A stretch of DNA of 58,549 nucleotides. Source: an uncultured Acetobacteraceae bacterium. GTDB taxonomy: Bacteria; Pseudomonadota; Alphaproteobacteria; Acetobacterales; Acetobacteraceae. Shown piece after piece: positions 42,781-51,354 of the stretch. Under the pieces are notes generated by a model. It saw nothing but the letters and a program-made list of their open reading frames with translations. It made no database searches and was not told the origin of the DNA. Both the position numbers and the translations under genes were made by a program. The stretch lies in assembly GCA_937873175.1 (NCBI GenBank), contig CALMVT010000280.1, positions 1 to 58,549 of the forward strand, given 5' to 3'. The first letter of the stretch is position 1; each line of letters opens with the position of its first letter.

Positions 42781-44201
42781 TGGAGTCTCCGATGCAGACC
42801 CCCACGGTCGCGGACGCTGCCCGGCAGATCGCCGCGCGCCGGCTTTCCCCCGTCGAACTCACGCAGCACCTGCTGGGCCGCATCGACGCCGAGGACACGG
42901 CGCTCAACAGCTTCATCCTGGTGACACCGGAGCGCGCAATGGCCGACGCGCGCGCGGCGGAAGCGCGCATCATGGCGGGCGAGGCGCGCGGCCCGCTGGA
43001 CGGCATCCCCATCGCGCACAAGGACATCTACGGCACCGCGGGCATCCCGACCACGGCGCATTCCAAGCTGCTGCAAGGCTGGGTGCCCGACACGGACGCC
43101 ACCACCGTCCGCAAGCTGGCGGAGGCCGGCACGGTGATGCTCGGCAAGCTCGCGACGCACGAGTTCGCCTTTGGCGGCCCTAGCTTCGACCTGCCCTGGC
43201 CGCCGGCGCGCAACCCGTGGAACACCGACCACTTCACCTCCGGCTCGTCGTCCGGCACCGGGGCAGCGGTGGCGGCGGGGCTGATCCTGGGGGGCACCGG
43301 GTCCGACACCGGCGGCTCGATCCGTGGACCCGCCGCGCTGTGCGGCATCGCCGGGATCAAGCCGACCTACGGGCTGTGCAGCCGGGCCGGCATCCTGCCG
43401 CTGTCCTTCTCGCTGGACCACGCCGGCCCGATGGCCTGGACGGTTGAGGACTGCGCGCTTCTGCTGCAAGCCATGGCCGGCTTTGACCCTCAGGACCCGG
43501 CCAGCGCCGACCGCCCGGTGCCGGACTTCTCTGCCGATCTGCACGGCGGCGTGAGGGGGCTGCGCATTGGCGTCGCACGGAGCTGGAACGACGACCGCCC
43601 GGTCAGCCCCGCGGTCCAGGCCGGCATCGACAGCGCGCTCGACATCTGGCGCGCGCAGGGGGCGGAGGTCCGAGAACTTGCCCTGCCGTCGCTCTACGAT
43701 TACCAGGCGGCGAACTACATCGTCCTGGTTGCGGAAGCGTTCTCCCTGCACGAACCCTGGATGCAGGAACGGTTCGGCGACTACGGCGAACTGCTGCGCG
43801 ACCGCATGGCCTATGGCGGGCTGATCGCCGCGACCGATTACGTGCAGGCGCTGCGGATGCGCCGGGAGCTGTGCGCCGCCACGGCCGCGGCGATGCAGGG
43901 CCTTGATCTGATCGTCACCGCCGGCGCGCCGGCAGAAGCGCCGCGCATCGACGCCGTGCCGAAATGGGACAACCTGGCCCGGCCAAGCTTCACCGCGCCG
44001 TTCAACCTCACGGGCTGGCCCGCCATGTCCGTCTGCTCCGGCTTCGGGGTGGACGGCTTGCCGGTCAGCGTGCAGATCGCGGCCAAGCCGTTCCAAGAAG
44101 CGACCCTGTTCCGCGCCGCCCACGCGTTCGAACAGGCAGCCGACCTCCGCGCCAAGCGCCCGGTGCCCGCGCCTCGGTGGACGGTCGAAGTGGCGACATA
44201 G
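42780..44201 (+). CDS. Amidase signature family enzyme (AtzE-like)
   Basis: This 473-residue enzyme has the Ser-cisSer-Lys triad motifs: catalytic Lys in PIAHKDIYGTAG, cis-Ser in FTSGSSSGTGAAVAAG and nucleophile Ser in GTGSDTGGSIRGPAAL. Together with the upstream AtzG-like protein it resembles 1-carboxybiuret hydrolases and related amidases that release ammonia from amides or ureas. The true substrate cannot be read from sequence. The ATG at 42780 overlaps the AtzG-like stop. A second ATG at 42792 with GGAG before it is an alternative. Neighbouring peptide importers suggest that imported amide compounds feed it. Confidence 0.9.
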   Translation: MESPMQTPTVADAARQIAARRLSPVELTQHLLGRIDAEDTALNSFILVTPERAMADARAAEARIMAGEARGPLDGIPIAHKDIYGTAGIPTTAHSKLLQGWVPDTDATTVRKLAEAGTVMLGKLATHEFAFGGPSFDLPWPPARNPWNTDHFTSGSSSGTGAAVAAGLILGGTGSDTGGSIRGPAALCGIAGIKPTYGLCSRAGILPLSFSLDHAGPMAWTVEDCALLLQAMAGFDPQDPASADRPVPDFSADLHGGVRGLRIGVARSWNDDRPVSPAVQAGIDSALDIWRAQGAEVRELALPSLYDYQAANYIVLVAEAFSLHEPWMQERFGDYGELLRDRMAYGGLIAATDYVQALRMRRELCAATAAAMQGLDLIVTAGAPAEAPRIDAVPKWDNLARPSFTAPFNLTGWPAMSVCSGFGVDGLPVSVQIAAKPFQEATLFRAAHAFEQAADLRAKRPVPAPRWTVEVAT

Positions 44202-44264
44202 GAAGCGTCACCCTCATGGCGGTGTTGGGCCACTCTGCGCCGCACCGCGCCGGCTTGGTGCGTG

Positions 44265-44507
44265 ATGACCACCACCCTCACCAGCCAAGCCAGCCCTCCC
44301 CAGCAAGGGTGGCTGGCCGCGTTCCTGAGATTTGGCGGGCTGTCCGGCATGGGCTGACTGCTCGACTTTGCCCCGTTGCTGTCCATGGTGGGCGACCTCG
44401 GCGTGCCGCCCTTTGTTGCCAGCATTGTCAGCTCCAGCACCGCCGCGCTCACGGGGTTCCTGATGTCGCGCCACATGAGCGCGCGCGGTGGCGCCGGGAA
44501 CGTGACC
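44265..44507 (+). pseudogene. GtrA-family fragment with internal stop
   Basis: The frame reads LAAFLRFGGLSGMG, then a TGA at 44355-44357, then LLDFAPLLSMVGDLGV and the membrane-like AALTGFLMSRH. GtrA family proteins have Trp at the TGA position (GxGWLLDF), so the stop is a TGG to TGA change. After FLMSRH the remaining half of a GtrA protein (about 60 residues) is absent; the frame runs directly into a GT2 start. GtrA proteins help flip undecaprenyl-linked sugars. This one is a broken fragment. Confidence 0.6.
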
Positions 44508-45229
44508 ATGGCCGAAAAGCTCCTGGTGTTCATCCCCTGCTACAACTGCATGGCACAGGTCGGCCGCGTGCTGGCGCAGCTTAAAGGCCCCCTCGCCCGG
44601 CGCCTTGCGGAAGTCCTGGTGCGGGACAACGGCACGGTGGAGGCGACCATTGCGGCGGCGCCCGAAGCCGAAGTGCCTCGGGTGACGGTCGTGCGCAACC
44701 GCGTCAACCACAACCTCGGCGGTTTGCACAAGGCCGCCTTTGCCGATGCCGAGCGAGAAAGCTTCACCCACCTCACCGTCCTGCACGGCGACGACCAGGG
44801 CAGCATCTCCGACCTTTCCCCCGTGTTGGACGGCAGCCAACACTTTCGGCATGAGGACTGCCGCGGCGCGCGGTTTGCCTAGGGATCGTCGCTGCTTGGC
44901 TACTTGCGGCGGGCGTGTTCACTGACCGGAGCGTCCCGCACTACGCCGACGATCTGCGCTTCAACAACTTCCTGTTGCTGGGCCTGTTCGACGCCGGGCG
45001 CTCGATCCTGTTGTTCCCGATCAGTTGGCGCGAGGACGACCAAGGGCGCAACGTCAAGACGACGTCGCAGGCGCTTAAAACGCTCGCCATCCGGCGCGAT
45101 TATTGGCTGCGCCCCGTGCGCTTCCGCTAAGCGGACCACCGCGCGGTGCCGCATGAGCGTTACGAGTTCGACGCGGTCCACCCCGCCGCGCACGACCCGG
45201 CGCAGGCGTCCCCGGCCATGGCGCGCTGA
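44508..45229 (+). pseudogene. Decayed GT2 glycosyltransferase
   Basis: The first part is a good GT2 N-terminus: MAEKLLVFIPCYNCMAQVGR, then LVRDNGTVEAT and HLTVLHGDDQGSISDL. It ends at a TAG (44880-44882) after CRGARFA. The C-terminal part reappears in another frame (from about 44915, RSVPHYADDLRFNNFLLLG to LRPVRFR) with a deletion of the central region between the two, then a further TAA at 45128-45130. Homologous-looking sequence (HERYEFDAVHPA) continues after that TAA to 45229. Two stops, one frameshift and a deletion rule out function. Together with the GtrA fragment it is the wreck of a lipid-sugar flipping and transfer unit. Confidence 0.65.
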
Positions 45230-45270
45230 ACGCGCCCGGCCGGGCCGGTCGGCGGGGAAACGTCCCGGGC

Positions 45271-45954
45271 CTACGCGGTCTTGCGCGGCGCGCGGCGGAT
45301 GACGCCGAGGCCGAGGAGGCCCGTGCCAAGCAAAGCCAGCGACATTGGCTCGGGCACCTCGGTGGCGGACACGTTGCCGACCGAGGCATCCAGGCTGAAG
45401 CGCCCCTCCCCTGTGGTCGTGATGGTGATCACTTCAGTCAGGGCGAACAAGCCATCTGTGACGGCGGTGGCCGTCCCGCTGCCGCCCAGGTTCACGCTGC
45501 TCAGCAGCGTGCAGCCGACCGCGCAGCCCGGGTTGCTCAAGGTGTTGCTGTTGTCGAGATATGACCTGGCACTCACGGTGGCCGAGCTGTTGCCGACGTT
45601 GGTGACGTTGCCGGTGAACTGCGTCAGCCAGCTCGACGCGCCGACCGGGGTCGTGAAGCCGGTTCCAGTCACAGTGATGGTCAGGGTCCCGCCCTTCTTG
45701 CTTGAAAGATCGAAGGTCGCGAGATCGATGTAGCTCGGCGCGTAGAGCTGCGTGCCGATGTTGTTGGCGGTGAAGTTGCCCACGGTCATGGACTCAAAGC
45801 TGCGCGATCCGCCGCTGGGACCGAACGTAGCCGATTGGAACGTGCTGTCGTTGCCCGATTGCATGGTGATCCCGAGCGTGGGCGTAGCCCAGGCTTTGCC
45901 CGCGATGAAAGGTGCAGCGAGGACCATCGCTGACGCTAAAAGAAACTGGCGCAT
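45271..45954 (-). CDS. PEP-CTERM domain exported protein
   Basis: This 227-residue precursor has a signal peptide (FLLASAMVLAAPFIAGKAWA), a Ser/Thr/Gly-rich mature region without known domains, and a C-terminal PEP-CTERM sorting tail: VPEPMSLALLGTGLLGLGV followed by basic IRRAPRK. Such proteins are cleaved and anchored by exosortase during passage to the surface, often together with exopolysaccharide. No exosortase gene lies in the window. The start at 45954 follows GGAG at the right distance; the longer frame upstream is not supported. Its exact role is unknown. Confidence 0.85.
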   Translation of the reverse strand: MRQFLLASAMVLAAPFIAGKAWATPTLGITMQSGNDSTFQSATFGPSGGSRSFESMTVGNFTANNIGTQLYAPSYIDLATFDLSSKKGGTLTITVTGTGFTTPVGASSWLTQFTGNVTNVGNSSATVSARSYLDNSNTLSNPGCAVGCTLLSSVNLGGSGTATAVTDGLFALTEVITITTTGEGRFSLDASVGNVSATEVPEPMSLALLGTGLLGLGVIRRAPRKTA

Positions 45955-46195
45955 GAACACTCCGAAGTTGACGGGCACCCGAACGGCCCGCCACTTTTTC
46001 GCAATAATGAGACCAGTCAGTGAAAACAGTAAGTTGATCAATTTTGAGCCGAACCGTTGTAAGTTGGCATCGGATTCAAGGTTTAAGTTTTGCTAAGGTT
46101 TGTGAGACGGGCGGCACCGCGCTTTTCATGGCCGGGCCTGCACCCATCCCGCTTGCGCCCGCGTTGAAGCCCTGCCCCCAGCAACGGAGACCGCG

Positions 46196-47287
46196 GTGTC
46201 TGCTTTCAGCCCCAAGCCGAACCTGCTGATGCGGTGCGCGCACCCCTACAACGCCGAGACTCCTCTGAACCGGCTTCTCGCGTCCCGCATAACCGCGCAG
46301 GCCGACTTATACGTCCGCAGCCACGGCGACATCCCGCATCTCGACCCGGCGACGCACCGGCTGCGGGTGGGTGGCCGGGTCGCCGCGCCGCTGGACCTGT
46401 CGATGGCGGAGCTGCGGGAGCGGTTTCCCGCGCGCACCGTCACCGCGGTGCTGCAATGCGCCGGCAACCGCCGCGCCGACCTGCAAACGGTGCGCCCGAC
46501 CACGGGCGATCCTTGGGCAGCCGGAGCCATCGGCAACGCCGAGTGGACCGGGGTTGCGCTGGCCGATGTGCTGCGCGCGGCCGGAGCGGAGGCGGATGGG
46601 GCGCTGCACGTCGCGTTTGCGTGCCGTGACACCGTGGAGATGCCGGAGGAAGGGCGGTTCACCTACGGCGTGTCGGTCGGCATGGCTAAGGCGATGGCGC
46701 CGGAAACCCTGCTGGCCCACACGATGAACGGCGAGCCACTGGCGCCGGAGCACGGCTTTCCGCTGCGCGCCGTGGTGCCGGGCTACGCGGGCGTGCGCAG
46801 CCCGAAGTGGCTCGCCGCCGTGACCGTGCAGGACCGGCCTTCCGATAACCACATGCAGCAGCGCGACTACAAGCTGCTGCCCCCCGGCGTCACCGAGGAC
46901 ACGGTGGATTGGCAGAAGGGCGTCACCATCGACGACATGCCGCTCACCTCGGCGATCTGCCAGCCGGCGGAGGGTGCCGTGCTGGAAGCAGGTTGCACGC
47001 GGCTCGGCGGCTACGCCGTCGCGACCGCCCGCGCCGTGGCCCGGGTGGACGTGTCGGCCGACGGCGGCCGGACGTGGGCACAGGCCGAGCTGGAGCATGA
47101 CCCGGCGGCGCCTTGGAGCTGGACGCTTTGGCGCATCGCGCTTGACTTGCCGAAGGGCCGGCATGAGCTGGCGGTGCGGGCCTGGGATTCCGCCGGGCAA
47201 ACCCAGCCGGCGCTGCCGGACGACGTGTGGAACTTCAAGGGCTATTTGAGCACGGCCTGGCACCGGGTCCACGTTTCGGTCGTCTGA
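46196..47287 (+). CDS. Sulfite-oxidase-type molybdopterin oxidoreductase
   Basis: This 363-residue protein has the oxidoreductase molybdopterin fold with the Mo-ligating cysteine in AVLQCAGNRRADL. The conserved GVALADVLRAAGA and RAVVPGYAGVRSPKWLA segments follow, and then the Mo-co dimerisation domain (from about residue 250, ARVDVSADGGRTWAQAEL). Family members oxidise sulfite to sulfate. No Tat signal or cytochrome domain is present, so it may be cytoplasmic, or the substrate may differ from sulfite. It starts with GTG after GGAGACCGCG. The next gene, an MHS-type transporter, begins 80 bp downstream. Confidence 0.85.
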   Translation: MSAFSPKPNLLMRCAHPYNAETPLNRLLASRITAQADLYVRSHGDIPHLDPATHRLRVGGRVAAPLDLSMAELRERFPARTVTAVLQCAGNRRADLQTVRPTTGDPWAAGAIGNAEWTGVALADVLRAAGAEADGALHVAFACRDTVEMPEEGRFTYGVSVGMAKAMAPETLLAHTMNGEPLAPEHGFPLRAVVPGYAGVRSPKWLAAVTVQDRPSDNHMQQRDYKLLPPGVTEDTVDWQKGVTIDDMPLTSAICQPAEGAVLEAGCTRLGGYAVATARAVARVDVSADGGRTWAQAELEHDPAAPWSWTLWRIALDLPKGRHELAVRAWDSAGQTQPALPDDVWNFKGYLSTAWHRVHVSVV

Positions 47288-47367
47288 CGCGGGACGGAGC
47301 CGGGCAGCCCGGCTTGCGGAACGCGCAAGCCGGCCGCATCGTGAGCGAAAGCCGCGAGGAGGAACCC

Positions 47368-48684
47368 ATGTCTTCAACCGCCCAGGCGCCGGCCCTGTCC
47401 CCCGCGGAGCAGCGCCGGATGCTGACCCGGGCGGCGCTGGCCGCCACCATCGGCACGACCATCGAGTGGTACGACTTCTTCCTGTATGGCACCGCCACCG
47501 GCCTGGTGTTCGGAACGCTGTTCTTCCCAAATGCCGATCCGCTGGTCGCCACCCTCAACGCGTTCGGCGTTTATGCCGTGGGCTTCGTCGCCCGGCCCAT
47601 CGGGGCCGCGATCTTCGGCCATTTCGGCGACCGCATCGGGCGCAAATCGACGCTGATCGCCACCCTGATGCTGATGGGCGTCGCCACCGTGCTGGTGGGC
47701 GTCGTGCCCACCTACGCCACCATCGGCATCTGGGGCGCGGTGATCCTGACGGCGCTGCGTTTCATCCAGGGCGTGGGCGTCGGCGGCGAGTGGGGCGGGT
47801 CGGTGCTGATGTCCATGGAATGGGCCGGCAGCAAGGGCGGGCGGGGGCTGGCCGCGTCCTGGCCGCAGATGGGCGTGCCCGCCGGGCTGTTCACCGCGAA
47901 CCTGGCCGTGCTGGGCTTCAGCGCCTGGTCGGGCGACGCGTTCCTGGTCTGGGGCTGGCGCATTCCCTTCCTGCTGTCGGTCGTGCTGATCGGGGTCGGC
48001 CTGTGGATACGGCTGGGCGTGGAAGAGTCCCCGACGTTCCAGCGCATGGCGTCCGAGAACCGCATCGAGAAGACGCCCGCGCTCACGGTGGTGCGGCAGT
48101 ACCCCAAAGAAATCCTGCTCAGCGCGCTGGCCCGCATGGGGGAGCAGGCGCCGTTCTACATCTTCACCGCCTTCGTGTTCTCCTATGGCGTCGGCACGCT
48201 GAAACTGTCGCGCGACCTGCTGCTCATTGCGGTGATGGCCGGGTCGGCCTTGTCCTTGGTGACGGTGCCGCTTGCCGGCCACCTGTCGGACCGCTTCGGA
48301 CGGCGGCGCATCTACATGCTGGGTGCGGTGCTCACCGGGCTGTATGGATTCGTTTATGTCGGCCTGCTGAACACGATGTCGCCGGCGCTGGTGTTCATCG
48401 CCATCGTCGTGTCGCTGATCCCCCACGACATCATGTATGGGCCGCAGGCGGCGCTGATCGCGGAGTGCTTCCCCGGACGACTCCGCTACAGCGGCGCGTC
48501 CATCGGCTACCAATTGGCCTCCGTGATCGCCGGCGGCCCGGCGCCGCTGATCGTGGCGTACCTGCTGGCCCAGTACAAGACGGGCTGGGTGATTGCCGGG
48601 TTCATCCTCGCCTGCGCGATCATCAGCCTGATCGCCACGGCCCTGCTCCCGGACAACACGGACCGGCACGCCGCCGACGATTAG
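47368..48684 (+). CDS. MFS transporter, metabolite:H+ symporter (MHS) family
   Basis: This 438-residue transporter has 12 TM helices and the MHS hallmarks: TIGTTIEWYDFFLYGTATG in TM1, GHFGDRIGRKSTL in the loop 2-3 motif, ALRFIQGVGVGGEWGGSVL and LSDRFGRRRIYMLG. MHS members import carboxylic acids (citrate, ketoglutarate, shikimate-like) with protons. The start at 47368 has GAGGAGGAA upstream. Its stop overlaps the stop of the convergent MFS gene (TTAG). A 750-codon plus-strand frame through the same area is a shadow. Substrate unassigned. Confidence 0.9.
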   Translation: MSSTAQAPALSPAEQRRMLTRAALAATIGTTIEWYDFFLYGTATGLVFGTLFFPNADPLVATLNAFGVYAVGFVARPIGAAIFGHFGDRIGRKSTLIATLMLMGVATVLVGVVPTYATIGIWGAVILTALRFIQGVGVGGEWGGSVLMSMEWAGSKGGRGLAASWPQMGVPAGLFTANLAVLGFSAWSGDAFLVWGWRIPFLLSVVLIGVGLWIRLGVEESPTFQRMASENRIEKTPALTVVRQYPKEILLSALARMGEQAPFYIFTAFVFSYGVGTLKLSRDLLLIAVMAGSALSLVTVPLAGHLSDRFGRRRIYMLGAVLTGLYGFVYVGLLNTMSPALVFIAIVVSLIPHDIMYGPQAALIAECFPGRLRYSGASIGYQLASVIAGGPAPLIVAYLLAQYKTGWVIAGFILACAIISLIATALLPDNTDRHAADD

Positions 48685-50081
48685 GTCGAAATCTGCTCCA
48701 ATTCCAAATCGCGGGTGCGCGGGCCGAACATGCCGATAGACAGCACCACCATGAGCATGGCGAAGGCGATCAGCCCGAACACGCCCTTGGTCCCCGCGGT
48801 TTGCAGGAAAAACCCGATGATGAAACTCGCGAACACCGTGCTGACCCGGCTGAAGGAGTAGGTGAACCCCACGGCGCGAGCCCGCACCCGCGTCGGGAAC
48901 AGCTCGGTCTGGTAGCCGTGGAAGGTGTTGGACAGCACGTTGTTGCAGAGCGTGATCAGCACCCCGAACACAATCAGCAGCGCCATCGTGCTTTGCAGCG
49001 AGAACAGCACCCCGAACACGCCGACGCCGCCGGCCGCAGCCACCAACTGCCATTTCCGTTCATAGGTGTCGGCGAAGCCCATGGCCAGCAGCGGGCCGAA
49101 CGGACTCGCGATGGCGATGATGAAGGAGTACAGCAGGCTCGCGCGGACATCGATGCCGGTCTGCTGCGCGATCAGCGTCGGCACCCAGGCCGAGAAGCCG
49201 TAGAACCCGAAGGTTTGGAAGAACTGGAACACCATCAGCATGACCGTTCGCGTGCGGAAGGGCGGCTGCCAGATCTCGGCGAACCGGCCGGCGGCCTCCG
49301 TGCGCTCGACGGCGTGCGGCGCGGGCCGCGGCAGCGGGGCGCCGTCCAGGTCGGCCGCAACCCGGGCCTCGATGGCCGCCGTCACCGCCTCCGCTTCCGC
49401 CACGCGGCCTTGCTGCAGCAGCCAGCGCGGGCTTTCCGGCACGCCGCGGCGCAGCACCCAAACGAACAACGCGCCGACCGACCCGATGGCCACCACCCAG
49501 CGCCATCCGTCGATGCCGAACGGTGCTGCGGGCACCAGCAGGTAGGACAGGAACGCCACGATGGGCACGGCGGAGAACTGGATCACCTGATTAAAGGCGA
49601 AAGCCCGCCCCCGCACGTGCTTGGGCACCAGCTCGGCGATGTAGGTATCGATCGTCACCAGTTCGACGCCGATGCCGATGCCGGCGATCAGCCGCCACAG
49701 GCAGATAGATAGGCCGGTGTTCTGGAACGCCATGATCAAGGTCGCCGCGCAGTAGAATAGCAGCGAGAACGTGAAGATGGCCCGCCGCCCACACTTGTCG
49801 GCCACGAAGCTGAAGACGGACGTGCCGATGAACAGGCCGGTGAACGTCGCCGCCACGAACAACGCCGGCCCGGTGAAGATGCCGACCGCCACCTGGGCCA
49901 GCAGCCCCGCCTTGACTAAAGCGGGGGTTACGTAGGCGGTCATGAACAGGTCGTAGAACTCGAACAAGCCGCCGAGCGACAGCAGCGTGACCAGCCGCCA
50001 GATGTGGCGCGTCGCCGGCAAGCGGTCCAGCCGCGCCAGGATGGCCGACGCGGTGTCCTGGTTCACCATCGTGTTCGTCAT
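48681..50081 (-). CDS. MFS transporter, sugar-porter-like
   Basis: This 466-residue 12-TM transporter starts with LSLGGLFEFYDLFMTAYVTPAL and has FSFVADKCGRRAIFTFSL as the loop 2-3 motif. A later AELVPKHVRGRAFAFNQVIQF and TELFPTRVRARAVGFTYSFS match the pattern of the sugar/acid porters related to YaaU and NiaP. The substrate is not deducible; sugar acids are possible given the adjacent idonate-type dehydrogenase and the hexuronate operon. It starts with ATG at 50081; a second ATG four codons later is equally possible. Confidence 0.88.
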   Translation of the reverse strand: MTNTMVNQDTASAILARLDRLPATRHIWRLVTLLSLGGLFEFYDLFMTAYVTPALVKAGLLAQVAVGIFTGPALFVAATFTGLFIGTSVFSFVADKCGRRAIFTFSLLFYCAATLIMAFQNTGLSICLWRLIAGIGIGVELVTIDTYIAELVPKHVRGRAFAFNQVIQFSAVPIVAFLSYLLVPAAPFGIDGWRWVVAIGSVGALFVWVLRRGVPESPRWLLQQGRVAEAEAVTAAIEARVAADLDGAPLPRPAPHAVERTEAAGRFAEIWQPPFRTRTVMLMVFQFFQTFGFYGFSAWVPTLIAQQTGIDVRASLLYSFIIAIASPFGPLLAMGFADTYERKWQLVAAAGGVGVFGVLFSLQSTMALLIVFGVLITLCNNVLSNTFHGYQTELFPTRVRARAVGFTYSFSRVSTVFASFIIGFFLQTAGTKGVFGLIAFAMLMVVLSIGMFGPRTRDLELEQIST

Positions 50082-50157
50082 GTCCCGACGTGCCGCCTCC
50101 CTTTCCCTCCTAGCTGCCCGGATCGGATTTGTCGGTCAAGCCGCTCGCGAAGGACGG

Positions 50158-51195
50158 TCAGAAAACGATCTGCACCTTGGCATGCTTGTCCCGCTGCTTC
50201 GCCAGGCCGAACGCCGCCGACGCTTCTGCGGCCGGCACGGAAGCGGTGAGCAGCGGCGTCACGTCGATCAGCCCGCGATCGAGGCAGGCGACGGCGTGGG
50301 CGAATTCGCGGTCGAAGCGCATGGCGCCGCGTAGGTCGATCTCCTTCGCCATCACCAGGTTGCCGGCAAACGGGAACTGGCCCGGCGGCAGCGTGCCCAC
50401 CTGCACCACCGTGGCCCCCGGCCGCACCGCCTGAAGGCAGGACGCGAGGCCCGCCGGGTTGCCGGACACCTCGAACGCGGTCTCGAAGCCGCCCGTCTCC
50501 TGCGCCATCCGGGGCAGCGCATCGGGGTCGGCCGCCACGTTCACCGCCGCGTCGGCGCCGATGCGCCGTGCCAGCGCCAAGGGCGCGTCCAGGACGTCGG
50601 TCATCGCCACCGTCTCCGCCCCGGCACGCCGAACCGCGAGCAGGACCAGCAGGCCGATCGGCCCCGCGCCGACGACCAGCACCGACCGGCCCAGCAACGG
50701 ACCGGCACGCTCAACTGCGTGCAGCGCCACGGCCAAAGGCTCGGCAAAGGCTGCGGTGGTGAAGGGAAGCGCATCGGACACCGGGTAAGCCTGGCTTTCG
50801 TCTATGGCGACATACTCGGCGAACCCGCCCTGCATGTGCGGGAAGCGGCTGGCACTGCCCATAAAGAACACGTTGCGGCACAGGTTGCCGCGCCCGGCCC
50901 GGCACGCCGCGCAATGCCCGCAGTTGCGCCCCGGGTGGATGGCGACGCGCTGGCCGGGGCGCAACCGCGTGACCTCCGACGCGACGGCCGCGACTTCCCC
51001 CGAAACCTCGTGGCCCGGGATCAACGGTTCGCGGATCACGAAATCGCCGTTGCGGCCCTCGAAGTAGTAATGCAGGTCGGACCCGCAGATGCCGCCGGCC
51101 CGTATGCGGATCAGCGCGCCGCCGGGCGGGATGTCCGGGGTTGCGCGGTCCTCGATCCGCAGGTCTTCCGCTCCGTGGATGACGCAGACTTGCAT
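50158..51195 (-). CDS. Zinc-dependent polyol dehydrogenase, L-idonate 5-dehydrogenase-like
   Basis: This 345-residue medium-chain dehydrogenase shows the catalytic zinc site (GGICGSDLHYYFEG and PGHEVSGEV), the structural zinc cysteines (GRNCGHCAACRAGRGNLC) and the Rossmann glycine motif VLVVGAGPIGLLVLLA. The GSDLHYYFEGRNGDF signature resembles L-idonate 5-dehydrogenase, which makes 5-ketogluconate. A sorbitol/xylitol role cannot be excluded. The start at 51195 has GGGGAGG upstream. It is divergent from the hexuronate operon, sharing a 159-bp control region, which supports a joint sugar-acid role. Confidence 0.85.
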   Translation of the reverse strand: MQVCVIHGAEDLRIEDRATPDIPPGGALIRIRAGGICGSDLHYYFEGRNGDFVIREPLIPGHEVSGEVAAVASEVTRLRPGQRVAIHPGRNCGHCAACRAGRGNLCRNVFFMGSASRFPHMQGGFAEYVAIDESQAYPVSDALPFTTAAFAEPLAVALHAVERAGPLLGRSVLVVGAGPIGLLVLLAVRRAGAETVAMTDVLDAPLALARRIGADAAVNVAADPDALPRMAQETGGFETAFEVSGNPAGLASCLQAVRPGATVVQVGTLPPGQFPFAGNLVMAKEIDLRGAMRFDREFAHAVACLDRGLIDVTPLLTASVPAAEASAAFGLAKQRDKHAKVQIVF

Positions 51196-51264
51196 GACAT
51201 GCCTCCCCTCTTCTGACTCGCGCGGACGCGCAGCCCTTTGCAAGCTTTTATACCAGAAAGCCGT

Positions 51265-51289
51265 ATGCCATGGTCGGCTTTGCTGGCAT
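51265..51289. promoter_or_regulatory. Inverted repeat in the idonate/hexuronate divergent promoter
   Basis: ATGCCA (51265-51270) and TGGCAT (51284-51289) form a perfect inverted repeat 13 bp apart, in the middle of the 159-bp gap between the dehydrogenase and transporter genes. It could be an operator for a sugar-acid regulator (GntR- or IclR-type), but no regulator gene lies in the window and the arms are short. Confidence 0.35.
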
Positions 51290-51354
51290 GAAACGGCGAG
51301 GGACACAGCACGGCGGCACCGACCGCTGCAATCAACAATCAACGGAGGGGCGTC

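Noticed and set aside
47466-49712. A plus-strand frame of about 750 codons across both MFS genes
   Set aside because: It is a shifted-frame shadow of the MHS transporter followed by antisense of the second transporter, with Arg/His/Gly-rich composition.
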